From G963665925 sp963665925 (GTDB taxonomy: Bacteria; Bacillota; Clostridia; Peptostreptococcales; Acidaminobacteraceae), in NCBI GenBank assembly GCA_963665925.1, contig OY762511.1, forward strand, positions 1,426,001-1,490,000: DNA of 64,000 nt, read 5' to 3'. Shown in pieces: positions 1-12,964 of the stretch (position 1 is its first letter; each line of letters starts with the position of its first letter). The notes beneath the pieces are model-generated. The model did no database searches and was not told the DNA's origin. It saw nothing but the letters and a program-made list of their open reading frames with translations. The translations under genes were made by a program, and so were the position numbers.

Positions 1-49
1 AGTTTTCCGACTTCAGATTATACGATTATGAGCGAAAGGAGCGAAACAG

Positions 50-1291
50 ATGATTCAAGCAATAATAGACTTTTGGGGGTCTACTGGTTTCAATGCTCTG
101 ATTGAAAACATGCTGTGGGGCAACGTGCTAATGATTGCCGTATCCTGTGTCCTGCTGTATCTAGCAATCGCAAAGGGATTTGAGCCCCTACTGCTTATAC
201 CGATCGCATTCGGTATGCTGCTGACGAACCTGCCGCTTGCAGGTCTGATGGCAAACCCGACGTCACACCTTGGAGCAATCCATGAGTCGGCTCACGGTTT
301 TTCCAAAATCGTCGTGGACCCTGAAATAATGAAAAACATGCCTGACCTGGCGCTTTCCATAAGCGAGCCGGGCGGTCTTCTGTACTACCTGTACCAAGGT
401 GATGCGCTGGGTATCTTCCCACCAATCATCTTCATGGGCGTTGGCGCGATGACAGACTTCGGTCCACTGATTGCCAACCCAAGATCTCTGCTGCTGGGTG
501 CAGCGGCACAGTTCGGTATCTTTACAACATTTATCGGCGCAATCGCTTCTGGTCTGTTCAACGCACAGGAAGCAGCGTCAATCGGTATCATCGGTGGAGC
601 TGACGGTCCTACTGCAATCTTCCTAACATCGAAGCTTGCACCGCACCTTCTTGGCCCAATCGCCGTAGCGGCATACTCATACATGGCGCTAGTACCGGTA
701 ATCCAACCACCAATCATGAAAGCACTTACGACTAAAGAAGAGCGTATGATCAAGATGGACCAGCTTCGTCATGTATCAAAGCTTGAAAAAATGCTGTTCC
801 CAATCCTTGTAACAATCCTTGTTACACTGATTGTACCGCCAGCGGGTACCCTGGTAGGCATGCTGATGCTGGGCAACCTATTCAAGGAATCTGGTATGGT
901 GGCACGTCTTGAAGATACAGCTAAGAATGCCCTGATCAACATCATCACAATCTTCCTGGGTCTGTCTGTTGGCGCGACTGCAACAGCAGAGCAGTTCCTT
1001 AAGATTGAGACACTGGCAATCATCTGCCTGGGTGTCATCGCATTCGGTATCGGAACAGGCGCAGGCGTACTGCTTGCAAAAATCATGAACAAGCTGTCAG
1101 GTGGTAAAATCAATCCGCTGATCGGTTCGGCAGGCGTATCTGCAGTACCGATGGCAGCCCGTGTATCACAGGTAGTGGGTCAGAAAGAGAACCCATCCAA
1201 CTTCCTGCTGATGCATGCCATGGGACCAAACGTTGCCGGTGTTATCGGCTCGGCGGTTTCCGCAGGCGTTCTGCTTTCGCTGTTTGGTTAA
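50..1291 (+). CDS. Na+-translocating decarboxylase, beta subunit (OadB/GcdB/MmdB type)
   Basis: Integral membrane subunit of a biotin-dependent sodium-pumping decarboxylase (oxaloacetate, glutaconyl-CoA or methylmalonyl-CoA type), which couples decarboxylation of carboxybiotin to Na+ export. The 413-residue protein is hydrophobic throughout, with about ten membrane segments. It has the conserved block near residues 180-190 with GGADGPT, and a second glycine-rich block near 360-400 (SAGVSAVPMAARV, then HAMGPNVAGVIGSA), both typical of the family. An AAAGGAG ribosome binding site precedes the ATG. The alpha and biotin-carrier subunits would lie upstream, outside the window, so the substrate cannot be decided. 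Bases 1-49 contain no recognisable end of another gene. A strong terminator follows, so this is the last gene of its operon. Confidence 0.92.
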   Translation: MIQAIIDFWGSTGFNALIENMLWGNVLMIAVSCVLLYLAIAKGFEPLLLIPIAFGMLLTNLPLAGLMANPTSHLGAIHESAHGFSKIVVDPEIMKNMPDLALSISEPGGLLYYLYQGDALGIFPPIIFMGVGAMTDFGPLIANPRSLLLGAAAQFGIFTTFIGAIASGLFNAQEAASIGIIGGADGPTAIFLTSKLAPHLLGPIAVAAYSYMALVPVIQPPIMKALTTKEERMIKMDQLRHVSKLEKMLFPILVTILVTLIVPPAGTLVGMLMLGNLFKESGMVARLEDTAKNALINIITIFLGLSVGATATAEQFLKIETLAIICLGVIAFGIGTGAGVLLAKIMNKLSGGKINPLIGSAGVSAVPMAARVSQVVGQKENPSNFLLMHAMGPNVAGVIGSAVSAGVLLSLFG

Positions 1292-1352
1292 TCCAGATTT
1301 GAAAGCGACCATTCTGATTTAGAATTAAGGTTAATCTATTCATTTAAAAGAG

Positions 1353-1393
1353 ACGCTGTGATAAGAACGATGGTTCTTATCACAGCGTTTTTT
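1353..1393 (+). terminator. Rho-independent terminator after the decarboxylase gene
   Basis: A perfect 16-bp stem (ACGCTGTGATAAGAAC and its complement) with a GATG loop is followed by a run of T. It ends the decarboxylase operon. Confidence 0.93.
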
Positions 1394-1536
1394 AATGCAT
1401 GCAATATTCTGAAAAAAACGTAACACTTTTCTAATCTCATTCTCATGTGCCGTCTTTTTGAAAGGGATATAATGTGTCACGAAAGCAGGACGTACCTGCG
1501 CGAATGATTGTTATATTTTTATCAAGGAGGTTTGGA

Positions 1537-2616
1537 ATGAGAATCAGCGAGGCGAAGGATTGCATTAAGGCATTGTATTTGAACACAGAGAGCGTCACGG
1601 CATTGATCAGTGAACGCGGAGTTGGAAAGACGTCAGCATATCAGCAATGTGCAGGCGAACTCAATATCGGATATATCGGACTTTATGCGGCGGCACTTGA
1701 AGGACCTGATTTTATGGGGCTACCCGATAAAGACGCACCAAAGGGTTTGACCAGATACCTGGCGCCACAGTTTCTGCCGACGCGCCAAGCGATAGATGAA
1801 GGACTTTATCCTGAAAAGGGGATACTGGTACTCGAAGAAATCAACCGGGTTCCCAGCGATACTGTATCGGTACTCTATCCTCTTCTTCTTGAAAAGAAAA
1901 TCAATGGACATATCTTGGCAGATGGATGGACTATTGGGGTCACCATGAATCCAGATACGATGAACTATTTGGTAAACTCCCTTGATGACGCCATGCTGGA
2001 CCGATTTATAGCCATAGAAGTAAAAGCTGACCTGGAAGACTATATTGCCTATTCCACCCAGAATCATCCCAATGAGGAAGTCCTTGCATTTCTTCAGGCA
2101 TTTCCTGATATGCTTTTGGCTGTGAAAAAAACAGCAGATTCCACACCGCTTTCTAAATCACCCACACCGCGTGGTTGGACCAAGGTACAGGAAATCTTTA
2201 ACAAGTGCCAAATTGAAACACATTTAATGCATGAACTGATCGGTGGGATAGTAGGGCCTCAGGCAGCTGCTGCATTTCTTGGATATCTGAGAAATAAGGA
2301 CATCAATATTCCATCCAGCAAGCTTGTGCTGCAAAGCTATGGGTCAATCAGGCAAGATATTCTTGCTTTTGTGGACAAGGGGCGTCTGGATGTGCTCAAT
2401 CACCTGATTAAAAGAACAGTCATGTCTTTCGCGGCTGAAAGAGAGCAGCTGGAGAACATAAATCAATTTGTGGGTGACTTGCCAGAGGAACTGCAGATTC
2501 TGTTCTTCAAGTATCTGGCAGCCAAGCGCTTTGACGAAATGGATGCTGTAATTGAATCAACAGATGCTTTTGAAGCCATCAGCGATAAGCTTGTGGAAGC
2601 AGTCTGTGCAGTTTAG
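1537..2616 (+). CDS. MoxR-type AAA+ ATPase
   Basis: Likely an AAA+ ATPase of the MoxR group, which usually acts with a neighbouring VWA-domain protein as a chaperone-like pair. The Walker A region near residue 28 is GERGVGKTS, Walker B is LVLEEINR (residues ~99-106), and sensor-1 is the MNPD segment near 138, followed by LDRF. The start chosen is the ATG behind AAGGAGG (1524-1530), seven bases away; the same frame is open 63 bases further upstream, but without a ribosome site. A TATAAT (1468-1473) upstream could be a -10 box, though no good -35 is visible. The gene ends ten bases before the metallopeptidase/VWA gene, and the two are surely co-transcribed. Length is about 359 residues. Its target is unknown. 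Confidence 0.85.
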   Translation: MRISEAKDCIKALYLNTESVTALISERGVGKTSAYQQCAGELNIGYIGLYAAALEGPDFMGLPDKDAPKGLTRYLAPQFLPTRQAIDEGLYPEKGILVLEEINRVPSDTVSVLYPLLLEKKINGHILADGWTIGVTMNPDTMNYLVNSLDDAMLDRFIAIEVKADLEDYIAYSTQNHPNEEVLAFLQAFPDMLLAVKKTADSTPLSKSPTPRGWTKVQEIFNKCQIETHLMHELIGGIVGPQAAAAFLGYLRNKDINIPSSKLVLQSYGSIRQDILAFVDKGRLDVLNHLIKRTVMSFAAEREQLENINQFVGDLPEELQILFFKYLAAKRFDEMDAVIESTDAFEAISDKLVEAVCAV

Positions 2617-2625
2617 GAGGCTGTA

Positions 2626-3567
2626 ATGAGAATTGAAGAAACAATCCTTCGACTTCTGATACAGAACCCCTTCTATGGCTACATTGCAGCTGCAATCCAT
2701 CCAGTTGCCACAGTCGCCCAGCCCAAAATGAAGGTGACCGCGTTTCCTGTCATGACGCTTCACTATAATCCCGACTGGTACGATAGTCTGTCTGACAAAG
2801 AACAGGAGCAGGCGCTCGTTCATGAACTGCTTCATCTCATACTCATGCACGGATTCAGAAGAGGTCACAGACAACCAGCACTATGGGCAGTTGCCTGTGA
2901 CATGGCTGTCAATGAGCATGTAAATCAGGAGGCCTTAGGGCGGGATGCGGTCACGGTTCCTAAGATTGCCCATATGTATGGTGTTTTTCTCGAACGGAGA
3001 CGTAGCGCAGAGTTTTACTACGACAAGCTAATTGAAAATGAAGCATCTGCTTCCTTTACAACTGCACAGGAGCGTGCAGTGGTCATCCTTGAGAGCGATA
3101 GCGCCATGAATGCGGAAATACTGGCTGACGAAGACGCTTCTGAAGCCGATATCAAAGGCTTGAGGGCACAGATTGCAGAACTTATGGAGGCGTCTGCAGA
3201 CGACAAGGGTCCTATGCCGGAACTGCAGGTGGTTTTAAATGATGTCTACAGTGACTTTAAAGTTGATTGGCGAACCGTGCTTAAACGATTCCTATCGGGA
3301 CGGGGGAAAACCATCGTTCGAAAATCATACAAGAGAAAATCAAGACGCTATGAGACCCTGCCAGGCACAAAGCGAACACACGGTGTAAAAGCCTTGCTTG
3401 CAATTGATGAGAGCGGTTCCATTTCTGATGACCTGCTTGAAAAGTTTTACCGGGAGCTGAAGGCAATCAATAAAATTGCAGGGGCAGATCAGAATACCCT
3501 GTGGGTCCTGGCAGGACAGGGTCAAAATCCGACAGCTTTTGGACATACATTGGTGTTTGAGGCATAG
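2626..3567 (+). CDS. Putative metallopeptidase (DUF2201-like) with truncated VWA-like domain
   Basis: Partner of the preceding MoxR ATPase. The N-terminal half resembles the DUF2201 putative metallopeptidase domain, with the zinc motif HELLH (about residues 67-71, followed by LILMHGFR). The middle is acidic and probably linker-like. The C-terminal part begins like a VWA domain, with the MIDAS-like DESGS at about residue 261. The reading frame stops only about 50 residues later, where a full VWA fold would need some 80 more. I checked the other two frames across 3470-3590 and saw no continuation, so this looks like a natural truncation, not a simple frameshift. The start is an ATG behind TTAGGAGG. 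The function of this pair in Clostridia is not established. Confidence 0.75.
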   Translation: MRIEETILRLLIQNPFYGYIAAAIHPVATVAQPKMKVTAFPVMTLHYNPDWYDSLSDKEQEQALVHELLHLILMHGFRRGHRQPALWAVACDMAVNEHVNQEALGRDAVTVPKIAHMYGVFLERRRSAEFYYDKLIENEASASFTTAQERAVVILESDSAMNAEILADEDASEADIKGLRAQIAELMEASADDKGPMPELQVVLNDVYSDFKVDWRTVLKRFLSGRGKTIVRKSYKRKSRRYETLPGTKRTHGVKALLAIDESGSISDDLLEKFYRELKAINKIAGADQNTLWVLAGQGQNPTAFGHTLVFEA

Positions 3568-3585
3568 TTTGAGGGAGGATAGAAA

Positions 3586-3915
3586 ATGGAAATGCGTTTT
3601 GAACTCGACGGCGGACATGTTGAAGTGGAAAAGCGAACCTTCATGAAAGAAATGCTCAGACCACAAAGTCTCCTAAAAAGAATTGTGGTCCTGTCCGAAA
3701 ATGGTGAAGACTTCAAACCGCCCCTGATTGATAAGGTGTCAAAACCAGGGTGGGTCATAGTGCGCTATAATACCTGCTCTCAGATTGAACTGGGAGAGTT
3801 TTATGCAGACTTTGTCAAGGCGCTTAAGGAATCCTTAGGGGACCGTATCACGGGCAGACTGACAATGAGAATTACCACCTTCAACACCTTTTACGAGGTA
3901 ATTGATCTGAACTGA
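3586..3915 (+). CDS. Unrecognised 109-residue protein in the MoxR/VWA operon
   Basis: I do not recognise this protein. It begins 18 bases after the truncated VWA gene behind a GAGGGAGGAT ribosome site and uses ATG, so translation is well supported. It is mixed alpha/beta with no signal peptide or membrane segment and only one cysteine. The C-terminus (RLTMRITTFNTFYEVIDLN) looks like two beta strands. Its position as third gene of the operon suggests it works with the ATPase and the metallopeptidase-like protein. It might supply what the shortened VWA domain lacks, but no sequence motif shows this. No terminator lies between it and the birA promoter. Confidence 0.7.
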   Translation: MEMRFELDGGHVEVEKRTFMKEMLRPQSLLKRIVVLSENGEDFKPPLIDKVSKPGWVIVRYNTCSQIELGEFYADFVKALKESLGDRITGRLTMRITTFNTFYEVIDLN

Positions 3916-3990
3916 GAATGTCTCAGTATTTCGTGCGCTGTGAACCTATGAAAGAAGCAATCCATCTCCCTGCAAGACTGCGTGTTTTGT

Positions 3991-4019
3991 GCATTGCCTG
4001 GGAAACATTGTGCTATAAT
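3991..4019 (+). promoter_or_regulatory. Probable extended -10 promoter for birA
   Basis: TGCTATAAT (4011-4019) is an extended -10 element; the -35 region is poor (GCATTG at 17-bp spacing). It lies after the stop of the upstream gene and inside the long birA reading frame, which argues against the most upstream possible birA start. Confidence 0.5.
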
Positions 4020-4073
4020 AGGGCTAGGATTACGACAGGCAGTATCATGAATGAAAATACGGATGTGATATAT

Positions 4074-5057
4074 ATGAAATCTAAAGTAATAGAAGCCCTA
4101 AAGGCACATACGCATACTTTTCTTTCTGGTGAGGAACTGAGTCAGAAGCTGGGTGTGTCACGGACGGCTGTATGGAAGGTCATAAAACAGCTGAAGGAAG
4201 AAGGCTATCAGATTGAGTCCGTTTCCCGAAAGGGCTACAGACTGGTACATGAGGCAGACAGTATCAACTCCGAGGCCCTGAAGGTAGAGCTTCGAGACGT
4301 AAAGCTGATAACGGGAATCGAGCATTTTGATAGTATTGATTCCACAAATACATACGCCAAGCAGCTGGCTGCAGCTGGAGCAAAAGAGGGAACGCTTGTC
4401 ATTTCCGACGAGCAGACAAAAGGACGCGGACGACTGGGACGTGACTGGACATCTCCCAAAGGTACTGGTATCTGGATGTCCCTTGTCCTGAGACCTGATA
4501 TCGAACCCATGCATGCTGCAAAGATGACACAGATTGCAGCAGCAGCGATGAATGCGGCAATTGTCGAAGTGACTGGTCTTGATGCAGGCATCAAATGGCC
4601 CAATGATATCATCGTAAATAAGCGCAAGACATGTGGCATTCTCACAGAAATGAGTGCTGAGCTGAATACAGTGAGCTACGTTGTTGTGGGAATCGGTGTC
4701 AACGTCAATGTGGATGTCTTTCCCGAGGACATTCGGGACAAGGCGACATCGCTAAAGATTGAAACAGGTGAGGCCATTCGAAGACAGGATATTGTCGTTG
4801 CGTTTGCACGGGCATTCGAAACCTTCTATCATGCGTATATTAATGAAAACAATTTTGGACTGACACTTGAATACTGTAAAAATAATTCTGTGACAATTGG
4901 ACAACGCGTGCGTATTATACATAGAAGTGAGACGCTTTTTGGTGATGCGGTAGATCTGAATGACGACGGAGAGCTGCTCGTAAGATTCGATAACGGGGAA
5001 GTGAAACCTGTTTTCTACGGTGAGGTTTCAGTGCGTGGATTGACGGATTATATATAG
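4074..5057 (+). CDS. birA: Biotin--[acetyl-CoA-carboxylase] ligase / biotin operon repressor
   Basis: Activates biotin to biotinyl-AMP and transfers it to carrier lysines, for example on biotin-dependent carboxylases or decarboxylases such as the one at the window start. It also has an N-terminal helix-turn-helix (residues ~18-45, with GVSRTAVWK), so it should act as a biotin-responsive repressor too. The catalytic domain has the biotinyl-AMP loop GRGRLGRDW at about residues 117-125 and KWPNDI near 176. The frame is open from 3918, but a promoter lies within that extension and the family normally starts just before the HTH. I prefer the ATG at 4074; the ATG at 4047 is an alternative. The C-terminal small SH3-like domain (VRFDNGEVKPVFYGEVS) is complete. 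Confidence 0.92.
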   Translation: MKSKVIEALKAHTHTFLSGEELSQKLGVSRTAVWKVIKQLKEEGYQIESVSRKGYRLVHEADSINSEALKVELRDVKLITGIEHFDSIDSTNTYAKQLAAAGAKEGTLVISDEQTKGRGRLGRDWTSPKGTGIWMSLVLRPDIEPMHAAKMTQIAAAAMNAAIVEVTGLDAGIKWPNDIIVNKRKTCGILTEMSAELNTVSYVVVGIGVNVNVDVFPEDIRDKATSLKIETGEAIRRQDIVVAFARAFETFYHAYINENNFGLTLEYCKNNSVTIGQRVRIIHRSETLFGDAVDLNDDGELLVRFDNGEVKPVFYGEVSVRGLTDYI

Positions 5058-5189
5058 GAATAAATTCTGTTGCAAAACATGAATGTTCGTGATAGGATTT
5101 ATTTTGCGTGAAGCACTTGTTTATACATGAAGACAACCCGACTGCAGTGCGAGAGCATATAGGGCAGCGGGGAAGGAGAAGGTGAAACC

Positions 5190-5966
5190 ATGTTATTAGC
5201 ATTTGACGTTGGAAACTCCAATATCGTGCTTGGGCTTTACAAATCCGGTAAACTCATTACGCATTGGCGAATGTCAACTGACAAGAGCAAGTCTGCCGAT
5301 GAACTCGGAATTTTTGTAAACCAGTTGTTCTTATATGAAGGCTTGAATCCAAAAGATGTTCAGGACATCATAATTTCTTCGGTAGTGCCGACAATTATGT
5401 ACTCTCTGCAGCACATGGCGATCAAGTACTTTGATAAAGAAGCTATTGTAGTAGGCCCGGGAATCAAAACCGGCATGAACATCAAGTATGACAACCCGCG
5501 ACAAGTGGGTGCGGACAGAATTGTCAACGCGGTTTCAGCAGTCAAGAAATATGGCGGCCCGCTAATTGTTGTCGATTTCGGAACGGCAACGACATTCTGC
5601 GCTATTTCAGAAAAAAGCGAGTACCTTGGTGGTGCGATTACACCAGGTATCAAAATATCAAGTGACGCACTCTTCCAAAGAGCTGCAAAACTGACACGCG
5701 TTGAGTTGGTAAAGCCAGACAATGTGATTTGCAAGAACACGACGCAGAGCATCCAGTCCGGTGTTATCTTCGGATATGTGGGTTCAGTCGATTATATAGT
5801 CGATCGTATGAAGGAAGAGCTTGGTGCAGACAAGGACCCTAAAGTTGTCGCAACAGGTGGTCTTGCCGGACTTATCGCAACAGAGTCAAGAACAATTAAT
5901 GTCGTAGACAAGTTCCTGACACTGGATGGTCTGAATACAATATACGAAATGAATAAAAAGTCATAA
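5190..5966 (+). CDS. coaX: Type III pantothenate kinase
   Basis: Catalyses the first step of coenzyme A synthesis, ATP-dependent phosphorylation of pantothenate. The 258-residue length fits the family. Motifs seen are the N-terminal phosphate-binding DVGNSN (residues 5-10), the pantothenate-site GADRIVNAV near 109-117, and DFGTATTF near 129-136. The ATG follows a purine-rich site with GGGGAAGGAG. The 130 bases between birA and this gene hold no clear terminator, so the two may be co-transcribed. dusB follows 66 bases later. Confidence 0.95.
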   Translation: MLLAFDVGNSNIVLGLYKSGKLITHWRMSTDKSKSADELGIFVNQLFLYEGLNPKDVQDIIISSVVPTIMYSLQHMAIKYFDKEAIVVGPGIKTGMNIKYDNPRQVGADRIVNAVSAVKKYGGPLIVVDFGTATTFCAISEKSEYLGGAITPGIKISSDALFQRAAKLTRVELVKPDNVICKNTTQSIQSGVIFGYVGSVDYIVDRMKEELGADKDPKVVATGGLAGLIATESRTINVVDKFLTLDGLNTIYEMNKKS

Positions 5967-6032
5967 GAGCCAGATTATCTGGTTCTTTGTTTTTAATGTG
6001 GAAGAAATCCAGGGAAAAGGCGTGTAAGTATT

Positions 6033-6989
6033 ATGAAGATAGGAAATGTAGAGCTTTCCAGTCCGGTTATCCTAGGGCCAATGGCTGGTGTGACGGACTT
6101 GCCATATAGATTGATATGCAAGGAATATGGTGTAGGACTTCTTGTTACAGAGATGGTCAGCTGCAAAGCCCTCTATTATAAAGATAAGAAATCCGAGAGA
6201 ATTATGGAAATCAGGGAAGATGAGCGACCTGTCGCACTTCAGATATTTGGTTCCGATCCGCAGATCATGGCAACGGTGGTCTCACAGATAAATGATCATA
6301 ATCACGATATCATTGATATCAATATGGGCTGTCCAGCGCCGAAAATCGTCAACAACGGAGATGGGTCTGCACTTATGAAGACGCCAGACCTCGCGGAGGA
6401 AATCGTTCGGGCGGTGGTTGCGGCGTCTAAAAAGCCAGTTACGGTGAAAATCAGAAAAGGTTGGGACGCGGATTCTGTAAACGCAGTGGATATTGCAAAG
6501 CGTGCTGAAGCCGCAGGTGCAGCAGCTATAGCTGTGCATGGGCGTACGCGAGACCAGCTTTATATGGGCAAGGCGGATTGGTCTATCATAAAGGCAGTCA
6601 AAGGAGCCGTCTCTGTTCCTGTAATCGGGAATGGCGATATATTCTCAATTGAAGATGCTGTGCGCATGAAAGACGAGACGAACTGCGACGGACTTATGAT
6701 TGCACGGGGGGCACAGGGAAATCCCTGGATACTGCGCCAAGTGTCACATTACCTGAAAACAGGTGAGAAATTGCCAGATCCTACACCGGAAGAGAAAGTA
6801 CATGAAGCGCTCAGACATTTTGAGCGCCTTGTAGAATACAAGGGAGAGCACATTGGTGTTCTTGAGATGCGAAAACATGCGGCATGGTATCTTAAAGGAG
6901 TTCGCGGAGGCGCCACAATACGGAACGAAATCAATAAGTCGACGTGTCCGGAAGACCTTCGGGCTAACCTCAGAAAGATCCTGGAGTAA
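6033..6989 (+). CDS. dusB: tRNA-dihydrouridine synthase (DusB family)
   Basis: FMN-dependent reductase that converts specific uridines in tRNA to dihydrouridine. The sequence starts with the family hallmark GPMAGVTDLPYR (residues ~16-27) and has the catalytic-cysteine motif DINMGCPAPK (near residue 95). It continues with VTVKIRKGWD, the FMN phosphate site IGNGDI, and GLMIARGAQGNPW. The 318-residue length is normal. It is the last gene before a terminator and the rRNA operon. Confidence 0.95.
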   Translation: MKIGNVELSSPVILGPMAGVTDLPYRLICKEYGVGLLVTEMVSCKALYYKDKKSERIMEIREDERPVALQIFGSDPQIMATVVSQINDHNHDIIDINMGCPAPKIVNNGDGSALMKTPDLAEEIVRAVVAASKKPVTVKIRKGWDADSVNAVDIAKRAEAAGAAAIAVHGRTRDQLYMGKADWSIIKAVKGAVSVPVIGNGDIFSIEDAVRMKDETNCDGLMIARGAQGNPWILRQVSHYLKTGEKLPDPTPEEKVHEALRHFERLVEYKGEHIGVLEMRKHAAWYLKGVRGGATIRNEINKSTCPEDLRANLRKILE

Positions 6990-7033
6990 GTTGGATTGCG
7001 TCACTATGATTGCACTAGAAAACTATGCTATTT

Positions 7034-7069
7034 AAAGAAGAGACTGGTTCTTACCAGTCTCTTCTTTTT
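7034..7069 (+). terminator. Rho-independent terminator after dusB
   Basis: The 15-bp stem AAAGAAGAGACTGGT / ACCAGTCTCTTCTTT with loop TCTT is followed by T residues. It separates dusB from the rRNA operon. Confidence 0.92.
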
Positions 7070-7164
7070 ACATTCTTTCTATATAAAAGAAGTGCTGTTA
7101 TACACCTATAAAAGAGCGTATAGCTAACAGAATAGACTGAATATTACTTCTTTGACAAAATGGG

Positions 7165-7193
7165 TTGACTCTTGCTTGTGAGGATGCTATTAT
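7165..7193 (+). promoter_or_regulatory. rRNA operon promoter P1
   Basis: TTGACT and TATTAT are separated by exactly 17 bases. It lies about 350 bases before the 16S start, as expected for the distal promoter of a tandem rrn pair. Confidence 0.85.
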
Positions 7194-7310
7194 AGTCAAG
7201 TACCGCGCGAGAGCGAAAGGCTTTAAAAGCTCCGGAAGCATTGAAAACACAAACGTTCAGAGGTTTTCTAAAGAATGAAAAAACTTCTGAAAAAATGTTT
7301 AAAATAATGC

Positions 7311-7340
7311 TTGACAGAGAATAATAAAGAATGGTATGAT
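7311..7340 (+). promoter_or_regulatory. rRNA operon promoter P2
   Basis: TTGACA, 18 bases, TATGAT, about 200 bases before 16S. The leader behind it contains GTCTTTGAAAATTAAACAG (7399-7417), similar to the conserved pre-16S segments of Gram-positive rrn operons. The 474 bases from 7070 to 7543 otherwise hold no gene. Confidence 0.85.
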
Positions 7341-7543
7341 ATACAAGTCGCCGGTTGGTGACACAAACCAAATTTAACATTAAATTGTTGAGTTTCCGGT
7401 CTTTGAAAATTAAACAGTATAGAATTAACACGTTCAATTCTTTTACCGCATCAAGACAAGGTCTAGATGCACCAAAGATTCGTAACGGATGATAATGATT
7501 AATTAGTCAGATTCATCTGAGCGATCAAAAACATTTGAAACAT

Positions 7544-9086
<1,543 letters not shown>

Positions 9087-9144
9087 CGTACTCTATACTG
9101 TTTAATTTTGAGAGACCGAAAGGTTTATCAAACAACTAAAAAGT

Positions 9145-9221
<77 letters not shown>

Positions 9222-9417
9222 CTTATTAGTATTGCACCTTGAAAACTGCATATGAATTAGAAGACGAAAACGTATCAAACCAAAAATGAAGTTTAACTAA
9301 GTTTTAGGGAAGATACAGTTTCACTGAGGTAAACAAAACTCAAACTCGAATTATAAATACTCATTGATTAATAATCAGAGAACAGTTTATCAAAGTAATT
9401 TAGGTTACTTTTAAATT

Positions 9418-12332
<2,915 letters not shown>

Positions 12333-12413
12333 TAAGAATTTGGGTCAAACCAAAGTGAAACAACGTCTTTTAAGATCATGTGCAGTTTTGAAGGAGCAAT
12401 TCTTCATAAGAAA

Positions 12414-12531
12414 TCCGGTGACGATGGCGAAGAGGTCACACCTGTTCCCATTCCGAACACAGCAGTTAAGCTCTTCTGCGCCGATGGTACTTGGGGGGAA
12501 GCCCCCTGGGAGAGTAGGTCGTCGCCGGTTT
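12414..12531 (+). rRNA. rrf: 5S ribosomal RNA
   Basis: Recognised by the conserved CCATTCCGAACACAGCAG segment and by pairing of the ends (CCGGTGACGA with TCGTCGCCGG). It lies about 80 bases after 23S; ends are approximate. Confidence 0.96.
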
Positions 12532-12546
12532 CTTAAAAATTAATAC

Positions 12547-12631
12547 GCGGGTGTGGCGGAATTGGCAGACGCGCCAGATTTAGGTTCTGGTGTCAATAGA
12601 CGTGGGGGTTCAAGTCCCTCCACCCGCACCA
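12547..12631 (+). tRNA. tRNA-Leu (anticodon TAG)
   Basis: An 85-base type II tRNA with long variable arm and encoded CCA. The anticodon stem CCAGA/TCTGG encloses loop TTTAGGT, so the anticodon is TAG (leucine). It sits 15 bases after 5S and is part of the rRNA transcript. Confidence 0.98.
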
Positions 12632-12638
12632 CAAATTA

Positions 12639-12665
12639 AAGTCTAGATGATTCTAGACTTTTTTA
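12639..12665 (+). terminator. Rho-independent terminator of the rRNA operon
   Basis: Stem AAGTCTAGA / TCTAGACTT with a TGAT loop, followed by five T residues, directly after tRNA-Leu. Confidence 0.9.
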
Positions 12666-12690
12666 CTTTTCGGAAAAGACAAAGCAATGC

Positions 12691-12754
12691 ACACATATAA
12701 AGACAATAGCCCAATTGTGCTCGCACAAGATTGGGTTATTGTCTTTATATGTGT
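12691..12754 (+). repeat. Long inverted repeat (about 30-bp stem) after the rRNA operon
   Basis: Two arms of about 30 bases (12691-12719 and 12724-12754) are complementary apart from one wobble pair and two unpaired bases, with a CTCG loop. There is no T run after the stem on the plus strand and no A run before it, so it is not a standard terminator. Its role is not apparent. Confidence 0.8.
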
Positions 12755-12950
12755 ATATGGCGCGGCTAGCGACATGAGTAGTCGAAGACTACTCTGGCAT
12801 TGCCGATTGATCAGTATAAGTATAAGTGGTTTGTGACATGAGCAGCCGAAATTTGCGCTGTATGTGCACTCGAAAATGAATTGGGCATAGATTGTGCAAT
12901 TTAGATTCTGTTACAATGGAACTAAGAATTCAACAGAATTGAGAAGTCAT
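12755..12950. other. Gene-free spacer with a repeated 16-base motif
   Basis: No coding region is visible here. GACATGAGTAGTCGAA (12771-12786) and GACATGAGCAGCCGAA (12835-12850) match at 14 of 16 positions and are 64 bases apart. The first continues into a small hairpin (GAGTAGTC / GACTACTC). A possible -10 box TACAAT (12912-12917) precedes the thioredoxin-like gene without a clear -35. Confidence 0.5.
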
Positions 12951-12964
12951 AAGGAGGATATACA

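Noticed and set aside
3470..3600. Frameshift as the cause of the short VWA domain
   Set aside because: Neither alternative frame continues with VWA-like sequence, and the next gene starts with its own good ribosome site.
3918..4073. N-terminal extension of birA
   Set aside because: An extended -10 promoter lies within it and the family starts at the HTH; the extension has no matching ribosome site.
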